From Oenanthe sinensis (taxonomy: Eukaryota; Streptophyta; Magnoliopsida; Apiales; Apiaceae), in NCBI GenBank assembly GCA_028671895.1, contig CM053796.1, positions 39,244,860-39,308,859 on the forward strand: 64,000 nucleotides of DNA, given 5' to 3'. How positions within the stretch are numbered: the first letter of the stretch is position 1; every line of letters starts with the position of its first letter. Of the stretch, positions 34,168-46,689 are shown piece by piece. The translations under genes were made by a program, and so were the position numbers. A model generated the notes under the pieces. It was not told the origin of the DNA and did not search any database. It saw only the letters and a list, made by a program, of their open reading frames with translations.

Positions 34168-35459
34168 ATTGTAATCACATGAATCTACAATGAAGATCAG
34201 TCAACTACATGTATCAAGATATTTGATGGAATATTGAAGATCAATGAAAGAAGTTCATTACTATGATCAAGCCTCAGTGAAGAATAAGTGATTCAGTGTT
34301 TCAGAAAGTATTAAAGATCAAGCAGTCAGTGATAGAAGATTTCAGTGAAGACCAGAAGTAATAAAGGAATACAACAATCATGTCAATTGATTTAATGGAG
34401 AATATAAAGATCAATGCAGTGTTAGTCACTTGTGAACCAGACCAGTGAACTAAGTGTCAGCACAAAGAATTTGATTAACATATTCATTATACAAGAAGAA
34501 TTGACAGAAGCCAAGTATGCAAGCCAAAAGAATCCAAGTCAAGTAGTACATAGTAGAAGAATTCGGCACATAGCTTTTACGGATGTCAAAATATTCAAAG
34601 TCATTGTATAAGGGAAGAAATTCGATACATGTATTACTTATGTGATGAAAATTATTCTAAGGCAAATACATGGAGTAGAATTCGACACATGTGGTCAAAG
34701 TCAACTTGCAAGGCCATGAAACTCGACACATTAAGTTCTTAAACAGTGGAGAATATTCTAAGTCATATCATATGACTTAGAATTCGACACATGCACTTCA
34801 CACAGTGAGACAATTCGACACATACTCTATATACTTGAACGAAATTATGCTAAAGGAATATAGAGTGAGTTTTAGTCAACACGTGCCTATACAAGGTGAA
34901 GTGGATTCGACACATGGATTAAAGAGCATCAAAATATCTAAGGCAATCATACATGGAGCTAGGATTCGACACTTCAACTTCTCTCAAGACTAGATAATTT
35001 TCTAAGTACAATATACAAGGCAATACAGTTCAACACATAGAGAATTATCCAAGGGTCAAAGCAAGTCAACATACAGGGAAGAATTAGTCGACACTTAGAA
35101 TTTTATTTCACTTTATTGTAAAGTCTACATATAAATAAAATGTATTTTCATTTTGAAAGCAATCAGAACATAACACACAGAAATAGATACAGCTGAGAGA
35201 CAGACAGAGAGAATACACACAGCCATTAAAGCTCGTATTTATTTCTTGTTGTGAGATTCATTATAGCTCATACATCTGTGTGAGAGTGTAACACCTTGGG
35301 TTTATATAATACAAACTATATTCCCGATGATTGTTCTTATTGTTGAGAATCATAACTGCTTTATTTATTGTCGCCAAGAACAGATCTATAACACGAACCA
35401 AATCAAAAAACTACCTATATCGTATTCAACCCCCCTTCTACGATAGTTTGGACCTCACA
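34168..35459 (+). mobile_element. 5' LTR of SIRE-like element A
   Basis: It ends TTTGGACCTCACA at 35459, directly before the primer-binding site. It probably starts TGTAATCACATG at 34168, though the left edge is not proven. A stretch near 35105-35150 (AAGTCTACATATAAATAAAA) offers a TATA box for the R region. Its U3 carries about ten ATTCGACACATG-like repeats. Its sequence is unlike the LTR at 46690, so the two ends of this composite come from different families. Confidence 0.75.
34561..35096. repeat. About ten copies of ATTCGACACATG at roughly 60-bp spacing
   Basis: Copies or near-copies start at about 34561, 34620, 34680, 34721, 34782, 34813, 34905, 34964, 35028 and 35086. Most spacings are 58-64 bp. 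Between them AAGGCAATACATGGAG-like words also recur, so this is a worn minisatellite in the U3 of the LTR. Confidence 0.8.
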
Positions 35460-35461
35460 AT

Positions 35462-35473
35462 TGATATCAGAAC
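35462..35473 (+). promoter_or_regulatory. Primer-binding site (initiator tRNA-Met type)
   Basis: TGATATCAGAAC matches the copia TGGTATCAGAGC site, which pairs with initiator tRNA-Met, with two changes. It lies two bases after the LTR end. Confidence 0.8.
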
Positions 35474-35746
35474 TTGTTGATTGAAGTTACAAATCAAGAT
35501 CCAAAAAGAGTTTTTAGAAAAAGTGTATTTTTAGATTTAGAAAAATTTATTCTGAAATTTCTATATTTTTCAAAAAAAATTCAATTTCGAATCTTTTCAA
35601 GATTTTAAATCCACTAATTTTTTAAAAGCTATCAATCGTCAAGAATTCAAATTAAAATTTTATTTCTCGAAATTTAATTTTTATTCGAATTGATTTTAAT
35701 TTTTAAAAAATTAATTATTTCTTGAGATTTAAAATTCTTCATAACC

Positions 35747-37663
35747 ATGAGTACTCAAAAACTTAGTAGCATCAAAATCCCAGCCTTTGATAAAAATGAA
35801 TACATTCTATGGAAGACGAAGATGTCCACTTTCATCAAATCAGCTAATTCTCAATATATGGGGATTTTGGAAAATGGACCCTATGTTCCTCAGAAGCTTA
35901 CACCAGAAACAATCTCAGATGACGGAGAACGGATTCCTCAAGCATTTACCCCAAAGGAGCCTTTAGAGTACATTGACACTGACAAAGAAGGAGTAGCATG
36001 TTATAATCATCTTCAATGTATCCTAATGGATTCACTGGGCACTATAATGCTGAATTAAGTGATCAACTGCACTAGTGCCAAGAAAATGTTGGATACTATT
36101 AATCTGCTAATGGAAGGTACTGCAGATGTGAAGGAAAACAGACTGGATATTCTTACATCCCAGTACGAGGCATTCAAGTCACTACCCGGAGAGAGTATCA
36201 CTCAAGTTTTTGAGAGATACAATAAATTACTGAATGACTTATCTCTACACGGAAAGTTTTACTCACGTAGGGAGATCAACAGGAAATTTATGTTGATACT
36301 ACCAGCCCACCTTGAACACAAAATCTCTGCAATAAGAGAGAGAAGTGACATAAATGACATGTCTATTAAAATTTTATATGGAAAGCTCAAGACTCATGAA
36401 ATGGAGCAGGAGAAAAGACAAATCATTTATGGTTTAGGGACAGTGGATAGCAAGAATACAACTTTGTTGAAGACTGCAACACTTGTAGCCAAATATTTTG
36501 CTAGTATAGAGACCAACACAGAAAAGCCTGTAATTGAGAAAGAAGAGATTCTAGAAGCTGAATTTACAGAAAATGTTCAAGCAGGTGATGAAGATGACTT
36601 CTACACAATGGAAACACTTGAATAGTTAGAAAATAAGACAATGGCCTATATGGCAGGGAAGTTCAAGAACCTCAGGTTTAGGAGGAACCCTAAGTACAAG
36701 TTCAAGAGTAACTCAAGTTATAGTGGTTCCAGCTTTAGAAACAATAATCGAGGTGGTTCATCTTCAGGGTCTTTTAGTAAAGGAGGTTACAAGACTAGAA
36801 TGGTAGACCGTAGCAAGTTTAAGTGCTATAACTACAATAAACCCGGACATTTTGCTACAAAATGTCGGAAGCCTAAGCAAGAAAAGGAAAGAAATGAGTC
36901 ATATGACGAACTTAAACAAAAGTATGCTGCACTGGTAAAGAAGCATAAGGGCAGAACTTATATAGCCGAGGGAAAAAGCTGGTATGATTCTGATAATGAT
37001 GAAGAAGAGACAAATGTTGCACTTATGGTAGACTCTTAAGAGGTATCACCTCAGTTATCAAAGGTATCATTTCTTTCCACAGTTGAAATATCTAATTCTG
37101 ATTACAAGAAAACTGTAGAAGATCTTAGTGTAGAAATGTTTAATATACACACAAGCATGCTAGCATCAAAAGAGGAAAATGCTAAACTAGTTCTAAGGAA
37201 AAAACTGCTAGAGGCTAGAAATGAAGAACTAAAACTTGCATGTGTTAACTTAGAAGATCTTAGACGGAAGGTAGAATATCTACAGAATAGAGACAAATGC
37301 AACCAAGAAGTAGAAACTGCACTTAGGAATAAAATTTCTGAGTTAGAGTTAAAACTTCAGGCATATAAGAAATCTGATAATCTTGTTAAGGAGGAAATAA
37401 ATAAACAGGTCATAGGTCAAAAAACTGGTATAGGATTTGACTATGATAAGAAGGCAGGAAAGAGACATGAGGAATCAATTGCTGAGGAAAGTCCTGTAAA
37501 GCAAGACACTCCACATGTGTTAAAAAATGTCCCTAAGCCCCTATACAAGAAGTTTGTCATCGAACCCATAGATGAAGAACATATCACTATGAAAGAAGAA
37601 ATCCTTGCCGAGGATAAAAAAAAGAGGAAGAAGATAAAGAGAAGTTGCCTAAGAAATTTGTAA
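35747..37663 (+). pseudogene. SIRE-like gag of element A
   Basis: One frame from ATG 35747 to 37663, broken by in-frame stops at 36056, 36623 and 37037. It has the copia gag core (FDKNEYILWKTKMSTFIKSA, ESITQVFERYNKLLNDLSLH), the zinc knuckle KCYNYNKPGHFATKCRKPK and a long coiled coil (37136-37420: KLVLRKKLLEARNEELKLAC). The knuckle has lost its second cysteine: CYNY where CYNC is usual. A second, worn knuckle (CNSTGHLTH) follows at about 37811 in another frame. Gag would build the particle and bind RNA. Confidence 0.88.
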
Positions 37664-38222
37664 AAATTGAAGAACCTAAAAAATAGATTAAAACTGAAAT
37701 AGGCAACAAGAATGAAAAGAAGAAAGTTAACAGAAATGGCAAGATATGTATTAATAAGAAAAATGATTATGCCTATTCTCCCAATGCTACTAGGAAAGTT
37801 TATAATAACTGTAATTCTACTGGACATCTTACGCATGTTGCAAAAAGATTAAAGTAGTAAAAACTGAAATGCCTAGTATGCCTTCCATGCCTGCCATGTC
37901 TATCCCACATCAACCATGTGGTAAAGTAGAATGTATGCCATGTGCTTTCAACATCATGTCTGCATACATAAACTTGATGAATGCATTATCTAGTACTTGC
38001 ATTAATACAAATGTAAACATGATTAGAAAGCATGTTAGGGCAAAGACTGCTAGGTCTCCTAAGTCTAGGAAGGAAGCCCTTGTTCCTAAGCCTAAAGACA
38101 CACCTGTCAAGGCTAAACCAATGGGCAATGGCACAGTCGATGAGAAAGACAAGGACAAAGAAATTTCTGCAGCTAAATCTGTTAAATCATCTAAGCCTCT
38201 GTTAAGAAACTATCACACTTGA
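37664..38222 (+). pseudogene. Gag C-terminal region of element A, frameshifted
   Basis: After a frameshift in the A-rich stretch near 37615-37680, a frame at 37869-38222 reads MPSMPSMPAMSIPHQPCGKV and a Lys-rich tail (KHVRAKTARSPKSRKEAL). The aspartic protease expected next (DSG motif) is missing; the sequence passes straight into integrase. Confidence 0.6.
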
Positions 38223-38223
38223 A

Positions 38224-38741
38224 CTTCAAGACAATGAACTCTTTAGTTAAGAGAGAATTAGTTAGAGGGTTACCTGAGATGGAATTCTGTCAAGAAGGTT
38301 TGTGTGAAACATGTGAAAAAAGGAAGTCAAAGAAAGCATCTCACCGAAGCAAAGTCTCATCAGACATTACTGAACCACTGTAACTTCTACATATGGATTT
38401 ATTTGGCCCGGTCAATGTCATGTCTATGTCAAGGAAAAAATATGCACTAGTAATTGTTGATGACTACTCCAAGTACACGTGGGTTTTGTTTTTAGCCTCA
38501 AAAGATGAAGCTCCTCAGATAATTATTGATCACATAAAGAAGAAAGAGTTAGAAGCTGATTTACATGTCAGGAAAATAAGGTCTGACAATGGAACAGAAT
38601 TCAGAAATGTAACCCTGAATGACTTCTGTATTGAGAAAGAAATTTCAAGACAATATTCAGCGCCCAGAACTCCATAACAAAATGGAGTAGTAGAAAGGAA
38701 GGACAAAAATTTAGTTGAAGCAGCAAGAACAATGCTCTGAT
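38224..38741 (+). pseudogene. Integrase N-terminus and core of element A
   Basis: GLPEMEFCQEGLCETCEKRK is the pre-integrase zinc-binding end. MDLFGPVNVMSMSRKKYALV, IVDDYSKYTWVLFL and RSDNGTEFRN give the integrase core with two catalytic Asp (DDY and DNG); EAARTML ends it. Stops interrupt the start (TAA 38381-38383) and the end. Immediately afterwards sequence of a second family begins, so RT and RNase H of element A are absent. Confidence 0.88.
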
Positions 38742-41700
38742 AAAGTTACCTCTGCTACAAAAGTTAACAATTTTAAAAAGAAAGGATCCAAACTTGTTTG
38801 GGTCCTCAAAGCCTCTAATTAAGTTGCATATATGAATGCAGGGAAACTGAAAAAACATCCTAGTAATTGATAGTGGATGTTCTGCACACATTACTGGAAA
38901 TAAATCTCTGCTTTCAGAGTTTGAGGAGAAGGCTGGCCCAGTAGTATCTTATGGAGATGATAACATAAGAAGAACACTAGGATATGGCAATATTGTGATT
39001 AGGAATGTCATCATTGAAAATGTAACTCTGGTTGAAGGACTCAGGCACAATCTCTTGAGTGTGAGTCAAATGACAGAGGTTATTCTGTGGAGTTTCATGA
39101 AACACATTGTGAAGTCAAAAGCAAAAAGACTCGTAAAGTGGTTATCATTGGTCATAGACATAACAATCTATTTGAAGTCAGCTTGTAGGTAAACTCTGAT
39201 GGTCCCTTAATTTGATTACTTGGAAAAGCATCATCTTTGGAAAGATGGAATTGGCACAAGAAGATGTGTCACTTGAACTTTGGAAATATAAATGAGTTGA
39301 TCAAGAAGGATATAGTAAGAGGTCTTCTTAAAGTTCAGTTTCATCCTGATGGACTCTGTGATTCCTGTCAGAAGTTAAAACAAAAGAAGACATCTTCCAA
39401 GAACAAGACTGAAAATTCTATTGAAAAACCTTTTCATCTATCGCATCTTGATATGTTTGGTCCTGTCAACATAATCTCTATTGGAAAGAAGAAATATACT
39501 CTGGTGATAGTAGATGACTATACAATATTTACATGGGTGTACTTCTTACACAAAAAGGATGAAGTAGCTGAGATCATTTTTGATCATATTGCCATGACTG
39601 ATAATGGATCACCACTCAAGGTAAAGTTTCTAAGGAGTGACAATGGAACAGAGTTTAAGAAATCTGCAATGGAGGAATTCTGCTCAACCAAAGGAATCAT
39701 TCAGCAATTCTCAGCACCTGGTACCCTCAATAAAATGGTGTAGTTGAGAGAAAGAACATAACTCTCATTGAAGCTGCTAGGACAATGTTGGAAGGAGTAA
39801 AGCTTCTCACTTACTTCTGGGCGGAACCTGTAAATACTGCATGCATTACTCAGAACTGTACCTTGATAAATAAGCCTGGAATGACTTTATATGAAATGAT
39901 GAAGGGAAGGAAGCCAAATGTGAAATACTTTCACATATTTAGAAGCAAGTTTTTTATTCTTAAAACACATCCTAAGCAGTTGAAGAAGTTTGAACTCAAA
40001 GCAGATGAAGGTATTTTTGTTGTTTATTCAACAACCTCCAAAACTTCTTCAAAGGCATTCAAAGTGTTTAATCTGAGAACCAATGTAGTCATGGAATCTA
40101 TACATGTCTCTTTTGATAAAACTGATATAACAGGATTACATGATGAAGAAGCTCAAGAATCTCTAAGTTTTGAAAATGAACTATTTAACGGTCAACAAGA
40201 CACATACTCTGATGATTCAAACTCTGACTCTCTAAACTCTGATGAAAATAACACAATAATTGAAGATTCTGCACATGTTGAGGGGGAGCAACATCAATCT
40301 TTTACTATAATTGCAAAACCAACCTCAATCATTGAAGTCTCAGAGTCTGACCAACCTCTGACAGATACAAACTCTGTGAGGTCAAACTCTGATCAATCAA
40401 ATTCTGAAGTAAACACAACTTCAGGGGGAGGATCAACAATCACTGAGGAATCATACTATGAAGGCACAAATCATGGGGGAACATCTAGCTCGAGAAATCT
40501 TCTTCATCCAAGGAAATGGACCAAAGATCATACACCTGACTTGATAATTGGTGATCTAGAAAGTGGAGTGCAGACAAGGAAAGCTACTCATAATGAATGT
40601 CTCTATCATAATTTTCTTTCTCAAACAGAGCCAAAGAAAGTTGAAGATGCTCTGAAAGATGCTCTGAAAGATGCAGACTGGGTTACTGCAATACAGGAAG
40701 AATTGAATGAGTTTAAAAGAAATGAGGTTTGAACTCTTATTTCAAGACCAAAGAATAGATCCATTGTTGGAACAAAATAGGTGTTCAGAAACAAGATAGA
40801 CTCTGATGGAAACATAATAAGAAACAAAGCAAGACTAGTTGCCAAAGGCTACTCTCAACAAGAAGGTATTGACTATGATGAAACCTTTGCACCTGTAGCT
40901 AGACTTGAAGCAATTAGAATCTTTCTTGATTATGTTGCACACAAGAAATTCAAAGTATACCAGATGGATGTGAAAAGTGTATTTCTAAATGGTGAGCTTG
41001 AGGAGGAGATATATGTTGAACAACATCCTGCCTTTGTGAATCCCAAATATCCAAATCATGTCTACAGGTTGGATAAAGCCTTGTATGGACTCAAGCAAGC
41101 ACCAAGAGCCTGGTATGAAATACTGGCTCAATTTTTACTTGAAAGTTGTTTCATAAGAGGTACCATTGATAAAAAATTGTTTTTATAAAAATCAGGGAAA
41201 TGACTTATTACTAGTTCAAATATATGTTGATGATATAATATTTGGATCTACTAATGAGAAACTCTGTGAAAGATTTTCAAAGCTAATGCAGTCCAGGTAT
41301 TAAATGAGTATGATGTGAGAGATGATCTATTTCTTGGGCTTGCAAGTGAAGCAGACTCATGAAGGCATTTTCATAAGTTAGTCAAAATATACAAGAAATT
41401 TGCTCACAATGTTTCAAATATAAGACTCTGCATCTGTTATAACTCCTATGACTACTGCAACCAAGCTGGATCAAAATACTGGTGATCCGGTAGAGATAAC
41501 AACATACAAAGGTATGATTGGTTCACTTCTTTATTTGACTGCTAGTAGACCAAATATCATGTTTGTAACCTGTCTATGTGCTATATTTCAGGAAAATCCA
41601 AGGGAACCACATTTGATTGATGTTAAGAGAATTTTTAGATATCTCAAGGGAACCATCAATCTTGGTTTATGGTATCCTATAGAGTCTGACTTTAAACTTA

Positions 41701-42180
41701 TAGGCTATTCAGATGCTGATTTTGCAGGATGTAAAATAGACAGGAAAATCACAAGTGGAAGTTGTCAATTTCTAGGTGGAAGAATTGTCTCATGGTTTAG
41801 CAAGAAGCAGAAATCAATCTCAACATCAACAGCAGAAGCAGAATATATAGCTGCAGGAAACTGTTGTGCTCAGATCTTATGGATGAGAAATCAGCTGTTA
41901 GACTATGGTTTGATCTTTAAAAAAATTCTCATTTATTGTGATAATCAAAGTGCTATTGCAATGACAGGAAATCCAGTTCAACATTCTCTAAAAAAGCATA
42001 TCAACATCAAATACCATTTTATAAGGGAACATGTTATGGAAGGGACAATTGAAATGCATTTTTTCCAACAGATCAACAGTTAGCAGACATATTCACAAAG
42101 CCTCTGTGTGAAGCAACTTTTACAAGATTGGTTTCTGAATTGGGAATGGTAATAAGTGGTTCAACTTCAAACAACAAGTA
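38742..42180 (+). pseudogene. Element B pol: protease, integrase, RT, RNase H (SIRE-like)
   Basis: It begins in the gag-protease border (KVNNFKKKGSKLVWVLKASN). The protease shows DSGCSAHITGNKSL (38866). Pre-integrase and integrase follow at 39237-39743 (WHKKMCHLNFGNI, DMFGPVNIIS, RSDNGTEFKK), a linker at 39785-40732, RT at 40781-41330 (ARLVAKGYSQQEGIDYDETF, YGLKQAPRAWYE, IYVDDIIFGS at about 41223), and RNase H at 41448-42110 (DADFAGCKIDRK, STSTAEAEYIAAG, CDNQSAIAM, LADIFTKPL). Frameshifts and stops (for example 40730, 41186) break it. Its integrase is only about half identical to that of element A by eye, so it is another family. It has no 5' LTR or gag of its own here. Confidence 0.9.
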
Positions 42181-42394
42181 GCAGACATTATCAGTATTTA
42201 ATCTCCAAGAAGTGTCTCAAAATTTACAAACTCTGATGACCTCAAATATCAGTAGTTATGGTAAACTCTGTCAGAGAATGCAGTAAACTCTTACCCATAA
42301 TTTGCATTTTAATTTTCCTTGTGTATTAATTAGGCAGTTAGCTAGTAAAATTAGTGATGATGAAAATACTATCTACTATGCTAGATTTTTATAG

Positions 42395-45300
42395 TTGATT
42401 TTTAGTCTTCTATTGCCTGATGTTAGTTTTGAAAGTGACCACAGTTTTCCTAGTTTTAAAATGAATAAAAGGCTTTTTGCTGACTTGACAAGGAATGATG
42501 TCAAGAAAGAAAATGTTGGCCTATTGCCAAGGTTATTTTATCCCACACGGGTCAAGCTTCTACTGAATCAGAAAATGCCTACTGTGTATGAGAGGGAATT
42601 TCTTTCTGTGACTGTGAATCAGAGTTTAGCCTAATCTGGTTCTAACCCAAGTCACCCACCAAATACTGATGCACATACTCTGCCAACATCTGTTGTCTCC
42701 TAAAAGACTTCAGTTGCAAAACACACCTCTCAAGCACAGGGCTCAGGCCTCAAAAGAAAGGGCAAATCAATTTCATAGTCTCCTCCCAGAAAAAGGATAC
42801 TAATTGATGAGTACACAGACTCTGCTGACAGTGATGAAGGTTTGGTATTTCCAATGAAGAAATCTGTTCAACCAGCCTCTGATGTTCCTCCTGCTTCATA
42901 CATGAAGCCATTTCACGTTAATCCTGTTTCAGAGCCCGCAAAGAAGAGGATAAAACTGGTTAAGGCACAAATCTCTAAATATTTTTCTCCAATTCAAGCC
43001 TTAAACTCTGATCCGCTAAACTCTGATGTTGTTATGAAGTCTGGTGACTCTGAATTACCTGACCAAATAAACAGTAACATCGGTGGAATGAGGTAGATGG
43101 TGATGATGAAAATGCCAATATAGAAAAAAAATAATGAATTGAATGAAATGAATGGTAAACCACATCATGTTCATCCTTTTACCAGTCTTGTAATCATCTT
43201 GGAGGGTACTTTAACTGAGGTACCAAGTAAACATAGAAAGGGAACATGGGCTGACAGTGAAATTATTCATACTGCTCAAGCATCTTCTCGTGTTCTAGTA
43301 ACAATCTCTGACTCTCCTGTCAAGTCTTCTCAACCTATAATTAAAGAGATCTCATACGAAAGAGCTAGAGAATTAGCTAAGGAAGTGAAAAGAGAAATGG
43401 TTGCTCAAAAATCTCAAATCTCTGGAGCTGCAAAGTTATTCTCAAGAAGGAAAAAGAAGGTTTCCTTTGGCCTAGACACATAAGAACCTGCTTCTCAAAG
43501 TGAAGTAGCAGTCTCTGACAGGTCAGACACACAAGAACCTATTGATCAAAGTTCAATAGAAGCCTCATTTCCAGCAGATGAAGCCAATCTGGATCAGGGG
43601 TACAGACCATAAGAACCTTCCGCTCAAAGGGTTGAAGAAGCTGTTAATGCCCCATCCATACAAGAATTATCCAATCAAAGTTTGGATTCAGGCACACAAA
43701 CTCTAATAGCAGATCCTGTTGTTGCTGATGCTGAAGGCCACACTTTGGCAGAGTATAGCCCACAAGAACCTTCTCCTCAAAGTAGTGAAGCAGCTGCTGA
43801 AAATACTCAGGTCACACAAGAACCAATCACCAATTTTGTGATTGAAGACCAAAATATGGAGATGAAACTAAACTCTGAATCACATGCTACAACTGCTGAG
43901 AAATCAAGCTTTGTTGTCATTCCTTTGGCAATATCTGATGCAATATTGGTGCAACCTCTTTCTGCGAAGCCTTTGGACACTCCGTCAGCATCTACAAATG
44001 TTCAAGGTATAAAATCTGACTTTTCTTCGGAATTTACTTTCTCTGATAGCATAAGTTCAGACTTTATATTCTCATCTTTTACTGCTAGAATGACCATGGA
44101 TAGTCCTGGAAAGGAACCCTCTATCCCTGTGACCACAGATCTCCCTTCTCATCCACCTCTTATTTCTATAGGTCATTGTGATTTGAGCCTTTCTTGTGAG
44201 ACTGAGGTAAAATGTGTAAAAAAACATAACTGAAAATGAGAGGCAAACACTGGTTCTGGCAAAAAGAGAATTAGATATGAAACAGAAGTTAGTTTCTTCT
44301 AGTGAGCAAACTCTGACTCTTAAAAGTCATAAAATGTGTGTTGTGAGAAGTAATGAGATTACTTTAAAAGAAAAGAGTGTCTTAGGGTGTTATGTTCTTT
44401 GTACAGGTACTCAGAGTATCAATGAGACAGACTCTACTGTTCATCCTATTCCTCACTCTCTAAACTCTGATGATATTGCAGATGGTGAAGCTGCAAACTC
44501 TGAGGATTCCACTCATATCTTTAAGGATGAAGAGGTCACTGATATTTCTATTCCCTACACTCAAAGATATAGCTCCAAAAGATGGCCTCTAGATGCTCAT
44601 AAAAGATTGAGGACGACATATCCTGATTATTGTGTTGTTGAGAAGTTGAAGGGTGAGATTGAACCTGCCCTTATTGCCGAAGGTGTAAAGAGGAGTAATA
44701 TCAGGAGTGAGCTATCTGGTGCAGATATTTTGAACTCTAAAAGGTAATCCATCTGGGACATGACCTGGAAATTCCCACATGAAGACATTTCTTGGCCATA
44801 TGTTCATGATATGATCAAGAAAGCAGACTCTGAAATAAATTCTGATGAGATGAAGGCAGTTCTCAAAGCAACTGCTATGTTGACTAAGGGTCTACATGGT
44901 GAAGTTCATGATCTTAAAGAAACTGTTAGCAAGACAAGTGCTTCGATTCAGAGTTCTGTTTCTATTTCTCAACAGGCCATAGAGTCTAAAATTAAAGCTA
45001 TTTCCACCAAATATGATGCTTTGGAGTCCAAAATTGACAGAATTGCACCTGTTATGACCTCTATGCAGACAATGTTGCATATAATTGCAGTCATACTGAC
45101 TATTTCTTCTGATGTCAAAAAGGGGGAGAAAGTAGCTACAGACAAATGCAAAGTGGATTCTGTTTTAAACTCTGATAAACCGGAAGGTGATGGTAATGAC
45201 AGTGGTTTACCTGATATAAGTCAAGGGAGTCATAAGGGTGGAAAGAGTATACAAACTCAAACTCTGACTGATTAAATTCTAATTCCCTCAGGCTTTGGAA

Positions 45301-46588
45301 AATTTTAAGAAAATTAGCAAACTCTGACTGATATAGATCCTGTTACTCAATTAGAGCAATTCAAGAAAGATGAAGAGTTTGCAAGGCAGTTGCCTAAACA
45401 AGAAAAGCCTGAAGAAACTGACAAGGATACAGAACTGGCGCTGAACTACATGAAGAATAATATCCAGGTATGGATCCAGCTACTGCAGAACGGGAAATGA
45501 AAAAGATGATTGCTGGTACTGACAATGCTCAAGTCCAGTCAAAGAAGAAAGGAAGACAAGGCTCAAAGAAAACTCCAATTCAGAAAAAGTTGATAGAACA
45601 TGTTGCATCTACATCTGTCAAACCTGAACAACCATCTAAGCCTATTACAAGGTTCAACAGAGGGATGAGTGCAGATATTTCAAATACTCAATCATATTAG
45701 TCATCTCAAATAGTTCAACAAAAAGCTTCATCAAAGTCAAAGGCTGCACTTACCATGCTTGGAACCACATTTCTTCCAGGAGGAACAAGTTTTGAAGATG
45801 AGGAAGAAGAACAACAATCTTTGTGTAGAAAGAAGAATCATGATCTCTTGTGGACAAAATTTGAAACTCTGACTCTCAATGCCAGACTTGGTAAGAACAA
45901 GGGAGGTATTGGTGATTCAAAAGCCAAAGTCTACAGAGGAGAAGCAAATACTTTCAGAGATCCTTATTCCTTGAAGAACAAACCTGAAGAGGAGCTGTCA
46001 CAGGATCATTTGGACAAGTTGATTGATGTTCATCTTGTAAAAGATATTTTTGATGGTGTTGTTCTAAAAGAAAAGATGTTGTACATTTTAGAAGATGTAA
46101 GAGTAATGAAATTAGTTGAAGAAGATTTGACTCATAAATCATCAAAAGAACTTGAGTATGTTTTTTATCTGTTAAATGATGAAAATGACATCACAGCTAA
46201 GTGGGTAAAGATTTTAGAAGGAGTAATTGATGAAAAGAGGAAAAATGAGAGACTGATGATGTTAGAATCTGAGGAGTACAGACCTAAATATGTGCTTGAA
46301 CATGATACTGAAAGGCAAATGATTAAAGGGGATGCAAAGGTCAATATGGTGTTAAATATTCCAACACTAATGTTAAATCCTGATGGTCAAAGAGCATGTT
46401 GCATACCTTTGGATGAAAAAATGGAGAGGACACATATCTATAATCCGAGGGTTGCATTATTTCAAATTGATGATTCTTTTGAGCAAATGAAGGAGTTAAA
46501 GAGTAAGTTGCTAGAACTACTGAGAGCTGCTAAAAAGAAACTGTTTGATGAATTTCTAACTGGAGATTTTTCTTACAGAAGAATATGA
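42395..46588 (+). pseudogene. Very long 3' ORF of element B, unknown function
   Basis: About 1,390 codons lie between RNase H and the 3' LTR in three consecutive frames. The first (42395-44233) is broken by stops at 42632, 42701, 42776, 43094, 43121, 43481 and 43610, all TAA or TAG. The second runs about 44224-45275 after a shift at an A7 run. The third is about 45330-46588. It starts KMNKRLFADLTRNDVKKENV. A repeated QEPxxQS unit spans about 43470-43820. A helical Ser/Lys region follows (44880-45060), and the C-terminus is charged (EEELSQDHLDKLIDVHLVKD, DVRVMKLVEEDL). No catalytic motif was recognised. SIRE-lineage elements are known to carry extra 3' frames; this one is unusually long. Confidence 0.6.
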
Positions 46589-46676
46589 GAAGGTAGTCTG
46601 AATAAACTCTGATGCATTTGTCTTAGAAGTTTCTGACATCATAAGTTCAAATTTATGTTTTACTGCATAAAACATA

Positions 46677-46689
46677 AATTAGGGGAGAT
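46677..46689 (+). promoter_or_regulatory. Polypurine tract of element B
   Basis: AATTAGGGGAGAT directly precedes TGTTAG of the LTR, as in other copia elements. Confidence 0.8.

Noticed and set aside
34561..35096. CRISPR-like spacing of a short repeat
   Set aside because: The repeats are imperfect, the sequence is a plant LTR and no cas genes are present. It is better explained as a worn minisatellite.
38601..38891. Minus-strand frame of 96 aa across the element A/B junction
   Set aside because: Antisense to integrase and protease sequence of the copia elements.
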